Notes under the pieces: model-generated
The model's input: only the letters and a program-made list of their open reading frames with translations
Database searches by the model: none
Told to the model about the DNA's origin: nothing
In this document: positions 24,766-35,483 of the stretch, in pieces
Numbering within the stretch: the stretch's first letter is position 1
Layout: each line of letters begins with the position of its first letter
Source: Anaeramoeba ignava
Lineage: Eukaryota; Metamonada; Anaeramoebidae
Direction of reading: 5' to 3'
DNA length: 64,000 bases
Assembly (NCBI GenBank): GCA_028826165.1
Contig: JAPDFW010000004.1
Location: forward strand, 38,350-102,349
Position numbers and translations under genes: made by a program

Positions 24766-27106
24766 TTAAAATATTTTGATTTGGAATTTTTTGATTTGGA
24801 ATTTTTTGATTTGGAATTTTTGAATCTGAATTTGAATTTGAATCTGAATTTGAATCTGAATCTGAATTTGAATTTGAATTTGAATTTGAATCTGAATTTG
24901 AATTTGAATTTGAATTTGAATTTGAATTTGAATTTGAATTTTGAATTTGAATTTTAATTTTAATTTTGATTTGGAATTTTTTTTTAATTTTGATTTTGAT
25001 TTTGAATTTGATTTTAATTTTGATTTTGATTTGGAATTTTTTGATCTTAATTTTGATTTTGATTTTTTTGATCTTGATTTTGATTTTGATTTGGATTTGG
25101 AATTTTTTGAATTTGATTTTTTCCTTTTTTTGTTTTGTGGTTGATTTCTTTTATTATCTTCTCTTGAAAAATGTTTAGGATCATTAAAATATTTACAATA
25201 TTTTGAAACAGGACATTGATCACATTTAGGTTTAATTTTAGAACAAATTTCTTGACCAAATCCAACAATAAGTTTATTAAATTCTTTCCAATTTTCTCTT
25301 GGAAGCCATCTTTGTAGTTCTTTTCTTACTTTTTCTGGATTATTATCTTCTTTAGAAACCCATCCTAATCTTCTAGAAATTACATAAACATGTGTATCAA
25401 CAGCTAACCCTTCTTTTTTATCAAAACATACCATTAAAATCAAATACGCCATCTAATCAATATTTAATTAATATTTAATTAATATTTAATCAATATTTAA
25501 TCAATATTTAATTAATATTTAATTAATATTTAATTAATATTTAATTAATATTTAATTAATATTTAATTAATATTTAATCAATATTTAATTAATATTTAAT
25601 ATTTAATTAATATTTAATTAATATTTAATCAATATTTAATTAATATTTAATTAATATTTAATTAATATTTAATTAATATTTAATTAATATTTAATCAATA
25701 TTTAATCAATATTTAATTAATATTTAATTAATATTTAATTAATATTTAATCAATATTTAATTAATATTTAATCAATATTTAATTCAATATTTAATCAATA
25801 TTTAATAATTTTAATCAATATTTAATTTATATTTAATTAATATTTTATTATTTAATATTTTTTTTTCAATTTATATCAATATTTAATTAATATTTAATTA
25901 ATATTTAATTAATATTTAATTAATATTTAATTAATATTTAATCAATATTTAATCAATATTTAATTAATATTTAATTTTTACCAATATTTACCAATATTTA
26001 ACCAATATTTTAATTAATATTTAATCAATATTTAATTAATATTTAATCAATATTTACCAATATTTAATTAATATTTAACCAATATTTAATTAATATTTAA
26101 TCAATATTTAATTAATATTTAATTAATATTTAATCAATATTTAATCAATATTTAATCAATATTTAATCAATATTTAATATTTAATTAATATTTAATCAAT
26201 ATTTAATCAATATTTAATTAATCAATATTTAATCAATATTTAATTAATATTTATTTAATATTTAATCAATATTTAATTAATATTTAATTAATATTTAATT
26301 AATATTTATTTAATATTTAATCAATATTTAATTAATATTTTAATCAATATTTAATATTTAATTAATATTTATTTAATTAATATTTAAATAATATTTAATT
26401 AATATTTAATTAATATTTAATTAATATTTAATCAATATTTAATTAATATTTAATTAATATTTAATTAATATTTAATTAATATTTAATTAATATTTAATCA
26501 ATTAATTAATATTTAATCAATATTTAATCAATATTTAATTAATATTTAATTAATATTTAATCAATATTTAATCAATATTTAATTAATATTTAATCAATAT
26601 TTAATCAATATTTAATTAATATTTAATTCCAAAAAAGCTACTTTTGGACCAATTCCTGGCAATTTTACTAAATCATCAAAATTATCAGGAACATTATCAT
26701 TATATTTGTTATGTAAAATCTCAGCAATTCTTTTCAAATAATTTGCTTTTTTATTTTTAAATCCAACACAAGAAATTAAAGAAGCAATTTGAGATTCAGA
26801 AGTTTTGATAACATTTTGAATAGTTAATATTTTTAAAGAAGAATTAAGTTGATCAACTGCTTGTGAAGTTTTTTGATCTGTTGTTTGACTTGAAAGTAAC
26901 GCATTTACAAGAACTTGAAAATGAAAAATTTGAGGAGAAATTTCAATTATATTTTTATCAGGAACAAAAGAAACTCCCATTGTATCTACTGGTGCTGTTT
27001 GACTTGATCTCATTTGTTCAATTTTGTGTAAAACTTTCTTCCATTTTTTGGGTCTTTTAATTTTTTCTCCAATTTCTTCAATATCTTGTATTTTTGAATT
27101 TTTCAT
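24766..27106 (-). CDS. NTH1: Endonuclease III homologue, bifunctional DNA glycosylase/AP lyase (383 aa)
   Basis: Removes oxidised pyrimidines and nicks AP sites in base excision repair. Exons 27106-26642 and 25452-24766 join to 384 codons. Helix-hairpin-helix: LVKLPGIGPK|MAYLILMVCF; the intron falls directly after the Lys codon that corresponds to the catalytic lysine, and the catalytic Asp follows in AVDTHVYVISRRLGW. The 4Fe-4S ligands are C-x6-C-x2-C-x5-C in CSKIKPKCDQCPVSKYC. The glycosylase fold ends near PKHF; a basic Lys/Ser tail and an Ile-Gln dipeptide run follow, encoded by TTTGAA-type hexamers. The tail may have slipped frame, since a neighbouring frame would read Asn/Ser/Asp. Intron 1.19 kb. 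Confidence 0.93.
25453..26641. repeat. NTH1 intron filled with AATATTTAATT 11-bp repeat
   Basis: 1.19 kb of AATATTTAATT/AATATTTAATC units running almost from splice site to splice site. The plus-strand CAATATTTAAT variant is interspersed without clear order. Confidence 0.9.
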
Positions 27107-27239
27107 TTTTAAAGAAAGAAAAAAATGAAAAATGAAAAATTAAAATTAAAATTCATTTATAAAATTAAAATTAAAATTATAAAAAAAAGTGGAATAAAAA
27201 TTAAAATTTATTTTTGCATTTTGATTCGTTTTTTATTTA

Positions 27240-27294
<55 letters not shown>

Positions 27295-27352
27295 GTTTTG
27301 TTTTGTTTTGTTTTGTTTTGTTTGATTGATTTTGAATAAAAAAAAAAATAAT
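27107..27352. other. Spacer upstream of NTH1 with TTTTG pentamers
   Basis: Minus-strand TCATTTTTCATTT words at 27109-27140 lie just upstream of the NTH1 ATG. 27240-27325 is a run of TTTTG/TTTTTG units. No gene seen. Confidence 0.5.
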
Positions 27353-29939
27353 TCATTTGAACCAAACAGATAACCTCCAACTCAAAGAAAATATCAAAAA
27401 TAAAATAAGGAAAAACCAGAAAAGACGGTATTTGATACTATAAGTGTGTCTTTTTTGAAAAAAAGATTTCTTAATTTGATGAAATTCAACGGACAAAGAT
27501 AAATTTTGAGTGTCAACAAGAATTCGCTCAAAGAAAAACTGTTTTCCAGATTCAACTTTTGAAATGCGAACAGGAATTGATCCAGTAACTTTATTTACGC
27601 GAGAATGAAAATGATGCTGTTGAGATTTTCCAAAAGGAATTTCTTTTTTTCCTTTAAATTTTTTTTTGTTTTTCAAAAGAACTTGTTCGACATTTTCGTT
27701 GTATTTCCTTGACTGAGGGATAAAAGATAAACCTGTTGTAACTGTTTGAACAGTCTCTACTGTTGGCGGTTTAGAAAAGTGGGAGACTTCTTTTAAATCG
27801 CCCTCGAATTCGGCATAATTTGTGTTTTGAGGAAGGAACAAAGTGACGAACAAATGGTTGATTGGCAGTTGAAATTTTGCGAAATCAATAGAAAGTTTGC
27901 CTCTTCCCTCGACTTTTGGTTGTTCGTGAACCAAGAACACAAGCTCGACAACAAAGGAAGTCTGGGTTGTTGAGAACGAACTTGATTTTTGCAATGGGAT
28001 CAAAATCAGACCGCTTTTATCGACAGCAGGTTTGACAGCTTTTCCTGAAATAGCGGTTGACCATAATTCGCATTTGGGGTTTTTTTTCTTGTCCTCCACT
28101 TCATTGGGGATCGCGGGCAGTTCGACCCGCAAGAACTGGTGTTGTGTGTTTTTGATTTTGAGTAGACATCGATGCATGACTTCGCCGTTAGCACTGTAAT
28201 TGATTTTTAAGTGAGCTTCTTCAATAACGGCAATTAGGACCGTTGCGTCATCGTGTTTTTTAAGCTCGATAATTGCGCCATAGTTCGGTTTGGTGAACTG
28301 ATAACCGTATAAAATTGATCCTTGAGATTGAGTTACTATTGTTGTTGGTAATTCATCTACTGATAGTTTTGTCATATTTTTAAACGCAACTTCGTTGATT
28401 TCCACATTTGTTCGTGCTTCTATTGCAATAAATCCAGATTCCCTGTTGATTTTGCCGAGCGTTTTAAATACAGGAAGTGCTGATTTGCAACTTTGATTTT
28501 TTGTGTCTAATTCTGTGACGATTGTAAGATTATAGAAGCCTTCGATACCGAATTTGAGGAAAATGCGCAGTTTTTTAGATGGTTTGAGAATATTATAAAG
28601 AATATTATTATCGTTATTGCTGTCAAGATTATCATTGTTTTTATAGCTGTCAAGATTTTCATTGTTTTTATTGCTGTCAAGATTTTCATTGTTTTTATTG
28701 CTGTCAAGATTTTCATTGTTTTTATTGCTGTCAAAATCAATCTCTAAATTATTCGCATCATCTTCATCTTGATTGTCAATAAAACCATCTTTTTCATTCT
28801 CATCTTCCTCAAGATCAACAACTTCCCAATCGTTAATATTTTCACCGTTAACGGAAAGAATTTTGAACTTGGATTCCCCTTCAATGCTCGGAATCAGGAT
28901 ATCAAACTGAGACATTGTGCCATGGATTATTTGGAAGGTATACATTGCGGTGGTGATTATTGTTCCCTCGCCAATAGAATGAATGATTTCCTGCTGAGCA
29001 TTAACAATTTTATTTTTTTCGACAATTTCAAATTCAATTTTTTCATCAATTTCATCTTCGTCAATTTTTTCCTCTTTGATTTTCTCAGTCCAGCTTAGCG
29101 AAAGTACAGGAAGACGGCTTAAAAACAGCCTCCATGATAGTGACTCCGGCTCCTTTCAATTCATGAACACTGTTGTTCTGGGTTTCTTTGTTATCCAAAA
29201 TTTGGGTTCTGTTTGATTCATCATCAACCTTCCAAGTTTGCGACTGTGTCAGAACCTGTTGGCAGTTTATTTGAACCTCCTCCTTCCCGCGGACAATAAA
29301 CCTCAAAGAGTTCTCGACACAAACAGGCACGACGACATTAAGCGAGCAGCCTTTGTCGCTGATATACGGAACTAAAAATTTGACATCGACCTTGTATCTC
29401 CCTTCTAAATTTGTTATTAGACAGTGATTATGACCGTTTATGGCAATGTTCGCCTGCAAGTCTTTCTCGCTTGAGTTTTGCTCATTTGTGTTTGTGTCGT
29501 CTTTTTCGGATTTGAGACCTTCGTTCTGCAAAAAGGTAATTTTGGAAGACACAACCGCAGCAGATTGGTCTAAGAGTTCTATCGAAATCCAGCCGTTTTC
29601 GGGCACTTGCAGCACAAGAATATCAAATGTGCATCGGAACTCCGTATGCTTTTTATACGCAGTTCCCTCATACTGCGATTTCTCATTGATATAATAAATT
29701 GACGGTTTTTGCGATTGTAATTCTTTTATTAATTTTATTAATTCATTGCTTCCCATTTGAATTTGTGATTTAGAGTCAATTTCGCCTTCTTTGCTAATGA
29801 TTTCATGAAATTTTGTTATTATTTCAAGTGGAATATTAAGTGCGTTGCTTTTTTCTTCAATTTCTGCATTTTTATTATAATTGTTATAACTGTTAACTTT
29901 GTTTTGTGTGTATCTTTTATTAGTTTGTCTTCTTCTCAT
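27353..29939 (-). CDS. Large unrecognised protein with C-terminal membrane anchor, one frame break
   Basis: About 861 residues. Frame 29939-29085 and frame 28945-27353 belong together: deleting one base from the A5 run at 29121-29125 gives continuous reading through EAVLSRLPVLSLSWTEKI, so the break is probably an error. N-terminal half: basic leader, helix, then beta-rich repeats (GRYKVDVKFLVPYISDKG, CSLNVVVPVCVENSLRF). Middle: LPVLSLSWTEKI, an acidic linker and four NLDSNKNNE units. C-terminal half: further beta-rich domains with ALPVFKTLG, RESGFIAIEA and RVELPAIPNEV. A single hydrophobic helix (RLFWFFLILFLIFSLSW) ends the chain, suggesting a tail anchor. There is no signal peptide. GC content is visibly higher than in the neighbours. 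The domain style recalls long beta-rich proteins of bacteria such as planctomycetes, but I cannot assign a family. Confidence 0.75.
28615..28740. repeat. Coding 27-bp repeat (NLDSNKNNE)
   Basis: Four near-identical 27-bp copies in the linker of the large anchored protein, each encoding the nonapeptide, with one Tyr-for-Asn and one Asp-for-Glu variation. Confidence 0.85.
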
Positions 29940-30090
29940 TTTATAATAAAAAAAATAAAAAAGAAAAAATGAAATTAAAAAAGGAGAAAAATTAAAAAAA
30001 AAAATTAAAAAAAAGAGAAAAATTTTTTTTTCATTTTTTTCTTTTTCATTTTTCCTAATTTTTTACTTTTTTTTTACTTTTTTTTTCATA
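29940..30090. promoter_or_regulatory. 151-bp divergent promoter
   Basis: Separates the start codons of the leftward anchored protein and the rightward Byr4/Bfa1-like gene. It holds the T-tract/TCATT/T-tract element on both strands (minus at 29963-29975, plus at 30021-30050). Confidence 0.5.
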
Positions 30091-31712
30091 ATGTCAATTA
30101 CTTTTGATTCTGATAATGATTGGGATTCTATTATCCAAATAAAACGTAAAGTTATTGATGGGGATCGATGGTTAAAAGGTTCGATTGACTTCTCAAACTT
30201 TTGTTCTTTTAAAATTCATCATATTGACGATGACATAATTGATGGACTTGAAATTCCAACTGAAAATCCACTTGAAATCAGTGTCAATTCTGACTGGGTT
30301 GACATTGAAATCCCTGCCAATGTCAATTTCAAAAATAGACTTGAAGAACAAAATTCAAAAAGAAATCCTGCAAAAACTGACAGTCAAGAAGATTGGCAAG
30401 ACATTGAAGACCAAGTTGAAAAAATTAAATCGCGAAATAATTTTCTGCCAAATTCGCCTTTGAATAACCAGATTGAAACCTATATAAAAGATAATTCGGT
30501 TGGAGATGAAACAAGTGACATTAGCAAAACCCCCGATGAAACAAACGACACTAGCAAAACCCCGAATCAAACAAGTGACACTAACAGCCTATTCCAAAAA
30601 TCTCGTTTTTCATCCGTTAATTCAAAAACATTCCATTCTCAATCTTCTCCTTCTGACTCGCCAATAGAATCAGATTTCGCCGAAGATAATCTTGATATTT
30701 TTGCAGACCCAAATATCGCAAAACAAAAATTCCAAAGAAATTTAGCAAAAGCAAAAAATTTAATTGAAAATTTAATTGAAAATCAAATTGAAAATTTCAT
30801 TGATTTCGATCTTGAAATGGACTTGGCACAAGAAAACCAAAAAATAGAAATCAACATCCACAACAGCAACAGCTCAATCCCACAAGAAGATTGGTCTGAT
30901 GTCGAAATTCCGCCTAATTTGGCAGCACTTGAACCCCAAAAACATAGAGCAGAAATGACAGAAGAAACAAAATGGCTATTTGAAGATAATAATTCAATTT
31001 CAAACCAAAAACTGAGACAGCGAGTGCGCAAATTCCAAAAAAGATTCACCGCAAAAATGCTCAACAGACCAACTATTACAAATTATTCGACTCTGATTCA
31101 ATGCAAATCAAACGGAACAATGGTATTTGATCCAGAAGCAATGATTTGGAAAGGAAATGAACGTGAATTACAAATTTTTCATAAACCTTTTTTACTTCGT
31201 TGCTTGAACAAATGGACAACACCAAGAGGTATAAAATAAAATGAAACACAAAAAAAAAATTTTTCGAAAATTGATCAAAATTGATCCAAAAAAAAAAATT
31301 TTTTTTTTTCTTTCTTTTTTTAGTTGTTGGTTCAATGAAATTTAATCCGAAAAAACAAAAATGGGAAGGAAATGAAAATTCTCTTTCAATTTTTAAAAAG
31401 CATTCAATTCATTCTCGAAAACCAGGTTTAATTCAAACAAAATCTCCAACAAAAGAAATTATTTTAAATAATATGACTTATGATCCAAAAAGTCAAACTT
31501 GGTATGGAAATGATGATTGTTTAAGAATTTTTGAACATAAAAAACCAACTTTAATTCCTCTTTCTGCTTTGAGTAGATTTTTACCAGGAAATTCAGAAAA
31601 TTCAATGAGATTTAATTCTCAAAAACAAAAATGGGAAAAAATTAATGAAGATTGTGGTGATGATAATACTGATGAAAGTGATTTTGAAAGTGCTTTTGAT
31701 GGATCTGATTAA
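30091..31712 (+). CDS. Byr4/Bfa1-like acidic repeat protein (508 aa, two exons)
   Basis: Exons 30091-31228 and 31324-31712 join through a 95-bp GT-AG intron, giving 509 codons. Two kinds of short motif recur. Acidic Trp boxes: DWVDIEIPANVNF, DWQDIEDQ, DWSDVEIPPNLAAL. C-terminal boxes of the form M-x-F/Y-D/N-P-x4-W-x-G-N: MVFDPEAMIWKGNERELQIF, MKFNPKKQKWEGNENSLSIF, MTYDPKSQTWYGNDDCLRIF and a degenerate fourth. This mix resembles the fungal Byr4/Bfa1 proteins, which with Cdc16/Bub2 form a two-part GAP for the Spg1/Tem1 GTPase in mitotic exit and septation control. The match is by motif memory only. A basic stretch (RQRVRKFQKRFTAKML) precedes the C-terminal boxes. Long Ser/Thr-rich disordered segments lie between. 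Confidence 0.6.
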
Positions 31713-31890
31713 ATTTGATTTTTTCTTTTTCTTTTTCTTTTTCTTTTCCTTTTCTTTTCTTTTCTTTTCCTTGAATTGTTTGATTATTCAATGTTGAATT
31801 AAATAGTTTAAAAAAATTTTCTTTTCTTTTCTTTGATTTTTTATTGAAATTGAAATTGAAATTGAAATTAAAATTTGATTTGGATTTGAA
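31713..31890. other. Convergent spacer
   Basis: CTTTTT/TTTTCC pyrimidine tracts followed by GAAATT repeat at 31848-31870. The GAAATT stretch recurs at 33684-33712 behind the neighbouring paralogue, so it was copied with the gene. Confidence 0.5.
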
Positions 31891-33473
31891 TTAAAAATGA
31901 ACTGGACATTTATATCCAAATTCAAGACCAGCATCATCAATAACTTCATCAATTAAAGTTTTAGTAGTTCCATTAGTTGAAGTAATAACAATATGACAAG
32001 TAACACTATTTATATAAAAAATATTAATAAAAATATTAATAATCAAAAAAAGTGGAATAAAAATAATAACAAACCCAAAAGCTTCAAAATCAGAAAAATA
32101 TAATCTTCTTGTGGGAAAAGTAGACGATTATATAATTCAGGAGTTGATTGGAAAGTCATTGAAACTTGAAGAGTATCAGAAGCAATATAAACATATTGTG
32201 TTAAAGGAATTTGAGCTTGACCTAAATCATCTGAATAATTGAACCAATTTGTTCTTTCAACAGAAAAGTTTTTAAAAACACCATTACTTGCTGTTGCTAA
32301 AAGAACTACTGGATCTGGAGTTGTAGCCCAACCTTCAAGAAATCTATATCCTTCTCTTTTACCTAATTTTCCTAATTCTACATCTGCAAAACATCCTTCT
32401 ACTGTATCAAATAATGTTATGTTAGATGTCAATCCAGTTCCTGCTATTATTGATACATCTTCTGCTGGTGTTTTTCCTGGTAATAATACTTTATACCATC
32501 CCCATGCAAATTCTTTAGTTGGTCCAACTGGGAAATAATCTCCCCAATTCCTAATTTTGATTTTAATTTTAATTTTGATTTTTAATTTTAATTTTTGATT
32601 TTAATTTTAATTTTAATTTTAATTTTAATTTTAATTTTGAATTTTGATTTAAATTTAAATTTAGATTTTAATTTTGATTTTTAATTTTTGATTTTAATTT
32701 TAATTTTAATTTTAATTTTAATTTTAATTTTGATTTTAATTTTAATTTTAATTTTAATTTTAATTTTAATTTTAATTTTAATTTTAATTTTTAAAAATAT
32801 ACATATCACAATAAATTCTTGAATTAGGAGATAAAGTATATTGTTTAGAACCAATAGTAACAACACCAGAAACAAGAGAATCATGAGAATAAGTATTCCA
32901 ACTAATAAAGCCATAAAGATAATACATATTTTCTAAATCCTGTTGACCATACCAACCATAAATTCTTTGAATATTCAAACTCCAAGAAATATCAAGATCA
33001 GAAGAATTACCAGTAGAATACCAAATATGTTGAGGATCATTAAGAGTGCCCCAAATTTTATAAGAATTATTAGTAATAGGATGAATTCCAAATTTCTGAT
33101 TATCAACAGAAATATCAAAATCATGAGAAAAAGAAAGATCATCTAATGGATATTTTTCAATTTTTGCAAAAGTTTTATCGTTTTTTGGATCAACTTCACA
33201 AAACATAATGTAAATCCCTTCGTTTTTTTTTGATCCACTTTCTGAACTTTTACTCACACCAATACTCATTGCAAATTCAACTCCAACATCATAATCACTC
33301 ACTGCGTAGTAATACCATTGATAAAAGGGTCGAGTAGCAACTGCTTCTAATAATCGTAATCTTTCATAATATGTTGGTGGATTGAAAATACCATCATTTG
33401 CAAATGATAAATCTTTGGTTTGGCAAAAAGTAACAGAAAATATAACTAAAAAAATTATTAGAAAAGATTTCAT
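31891..33473 (-). pseudogene. Secreted protein, tandem paralogue 1, with a single-base frame break
   Basis: Exons 33473-32803, 32550-32075 and 32005-31891, in the same positions and phases as the intact paralogue at 33773-35327. The signal peptide is MKSFLIIFLVIFSVTFC. The body is beta-rich and aromatic (RPFYQWYYYAVSDYD, GIHPITNNSYKIWGT, RIYGWYGQQ). One G present in the paralogue is missing near 32093, so the chain would end soon after QEDYIF instead of reading on through SDFEAFGVTCHIVITSTNG. It may be a recently disabled copy or an assembly error; the total coding length is otherwise exactly right. The style of the fold hints at lipocalin-like CrtC/AttH/Svf1 proteins, which I cannot confirm. 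Confidence 0.7.
32551..32802. repeat. Intron 1 of paralogue 1, TTTTAA repeat
   Basis: 252-bp intron of TTTTAA and TTTTGA words. The same intron in paralogue 2 is 223 bp with a different TTTTGATTTTAA pattern, although the exons are nearly identical. Confidence 0.85.
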
Positions 33474-33772
33474 TGTAATTTAACTTCTTCTTTCAAAAAA
33501 AACTTTCAATTAATTAATTAATAACAAATTCTCACAAAAATCCAAGAAGAAAAAATGAAAAATTCAATTAAAAATAAAACAGTTGAATTAAAAAAAATTT
33601 CTTTTTTGTTTCTTTTTTTCTCCTTTTTCCTTATTCAAAAATAAATTATTTCGAAACTTTCCTTCTTTTCCTTTTGATTTTTTATTGAAATTGAAATTGA
33701 AATTGAAATTAAAATTTGATTTGATTTTAAAAGAAATCAAAAATGAAATTAAAAATTTGATTTGGATTTGGA

Positions 33773-35327
33773 TTAAAAATGAACTGGAATTTTATATCCA
33801 AATTCAAGACCAGCATCATCAATAACTTCATCAATTAAAGTTTTAGTAGTTCCATTAGTTGAAGTAATAACAATATGACAAGTAACACTATTTATATAAA
33901 AAATATTAATAAAAATATTAATAATCAAAAAAAGTGGAACAAAAATAATAACAAACCCAAAAGCTTCAAAATCAGAGAAAATATAATCTTCTTGTGGGAA
34001 AAGTAGACGATTATATAATTCAGGAGTTGATTGGAAAGTCATTGAAACTTGAAGAGTATCAGAAGCAATATAAACATATTGTGTTAAAGGAATTTGAGCT
34101 TGACCTAAATCATCTGAATAATTGAACCAATTTGTTCTTTCAACAGAAAAGTTTTTAAAAACACCATTACTTGCTGTTGCTAAAAGAACTATTGGATCAG
34201 GAGTTGTAACCCAACCTTCAGCGAGTCTATATCCTTCTCTTTTACCTAATTTTCCTAATTCTACATCTGCAAAATATCCTCCCATTGTGTCAAATAGTGT
34301 TAGATTGGATGTTACTCCACTTCCTGCTATTATTGATACATCTTCTGCTGGTGTTTTTCCTGGTAATAATACTTTATACCATCCCCATGCAAATTCTTTA
34401 GTTGGTCCAACTGGGAAATAATCTCCCCAATTCCTAATTTTAATTTTGATTTTAATTTTGATTTTAATTTTAATTTTGATTTTAATTTTGATTTTAATTT
34501 TGATTTTAATTTTAATTTTGATTTTGATTTTAATTTTAATTTTGATTTAAATTTTAATTTTAATTTAAATTTTAATTTTGATTTTGATTTTAATTTTGAT
34601 TTTAAATTTAATTTTAATTTTGATTTTAATTTTGATTTTAATTTTTAAAAATATACATATCACAATAAATTCTTGAATTAGGAGATAAAGTATATTGTTT
34701 AGAACCAATAGTAACAACACCAGAAACAAGAGAATCATGAGAATAAGTATTCCAATCAATAATACCCCAAATATAAGCCAAAGATTCTATATCCTGTTGA
34801 CCATACCAACCATAAATTCTTTGAATATTTAAACTCCAAGAAATATCAAGATCAGAAGAATTACCAGTAGAATACCAAATATGTTGAGGATCATTAAGAG
34901 TGCCCCAAATTTTATAAGAATTATTAGTAATAGGATGAATTCCAAATTTCTGATTATCAACAGAAATATCAAAATCATGAGAAAAAGAAAGATCATCTAA
35001 TGGATATTTTTCGAATTTTTCAAAAGTTTTATCATTTTTTGGATCAACTAAACAAAACATAATGTAAACCCCTTCGTTTTTTTTTGATCCACTTTCTGAA
35101 CTTTTACTCACACCAATACTCATTGCAAATTCAACTCCCAGATCATAATCACTCACTGCGTAGTAATACCATTGATAAAAGGGTCGAGTAGAAACTGCTT
35201 CTGATAATCGTAATCTTTCATAATATGTTGGTGGATTGAAAATACCATCATTTGCAAATGGCCAATCTTTGGTTTGGCAAAAAGTAACAGAAAATATAAC
35301 TAAAAAAATTATTAGAAAAAATTTCAT
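33773..35327 (-). CDS. Secreted protein, tandem paralogue 2 (420 aa, three exons)
   Basis: Exons 35327-34657, 34433-33957 and 33887-33773, joining to exactly 421 codons. A signal peptide (MKFFLIIFLVIFSVTFC) predicts secretion. The mature part is rich in Trp and Tyr with beta-strand-like spacing and one conserved block around HDFDISVDNQKFGIHP. Exon 2 begins by completing a Met codon (CDM|NWGDYFPVG). The second intron (69 bp) happens to be open in frame and could be mis-read as coding. More than 90 percent of residues match paralogue 1 by eye. Family unknown; a lipocalin-like fold is a guess. Confidence 0.8.
34434..34656. repeat. Intron 1 of paralogue 2, TTTTGATTTTAA repeat
   Basis: 223 bp of alternating TTTTGA and TTTTAA hexamers. 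See paralogue 1 for the contrast. Confidence 0.85.
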
Positions 35328-35483
35328 TGTAATTTAACTTCTTCTTTTAACTTTTTTTCTTTTTCAAAAAAAAAGTTTTAATCAGTAAAAGAATAACAAA
35401 AAAAAAATGAAAAAAATGAAAAAGAAAAATTAAAAATATTTTTTTTTCATTTTTTTTTTCAAATTTTTAATTAAAATAAACAA
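35328..35483. promoter_or_regulatory. 156-bp divergent promoter of the secreted-protein gene and DPH5
   Basis: TCATT words embedded in T-tracts occur on both strands (minus 35401-35420, plus 35436-35460), one set before each start codon. Confidence 0.5.

Noticed and set aside
24766-25000. Ile-Gln repeat tail of NTH1 as a separate gene
   Set aside because: It continues the same frame as the glycosylase and is a hexamer repeat; it may be slightly mis-framed but there is no independent start.
27353-29939. Two separate genes (29085-29939 and 27353-28945)
   Set aside because: Removing one base from the A5 run at 29121-29125 gives continuous sensible protein across the gap, the combined length is a multiple of three plus one, and no promoter-like element lies between.
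33888-33956. Hydrophobic helix in the secreted paralogue ([20 protein letters not shown])
   Set aside because: It is an in-frame 69-bp intron; GT-AG removal gives EAFG|VTCHIV, and the other copy has the same intron out of frame.
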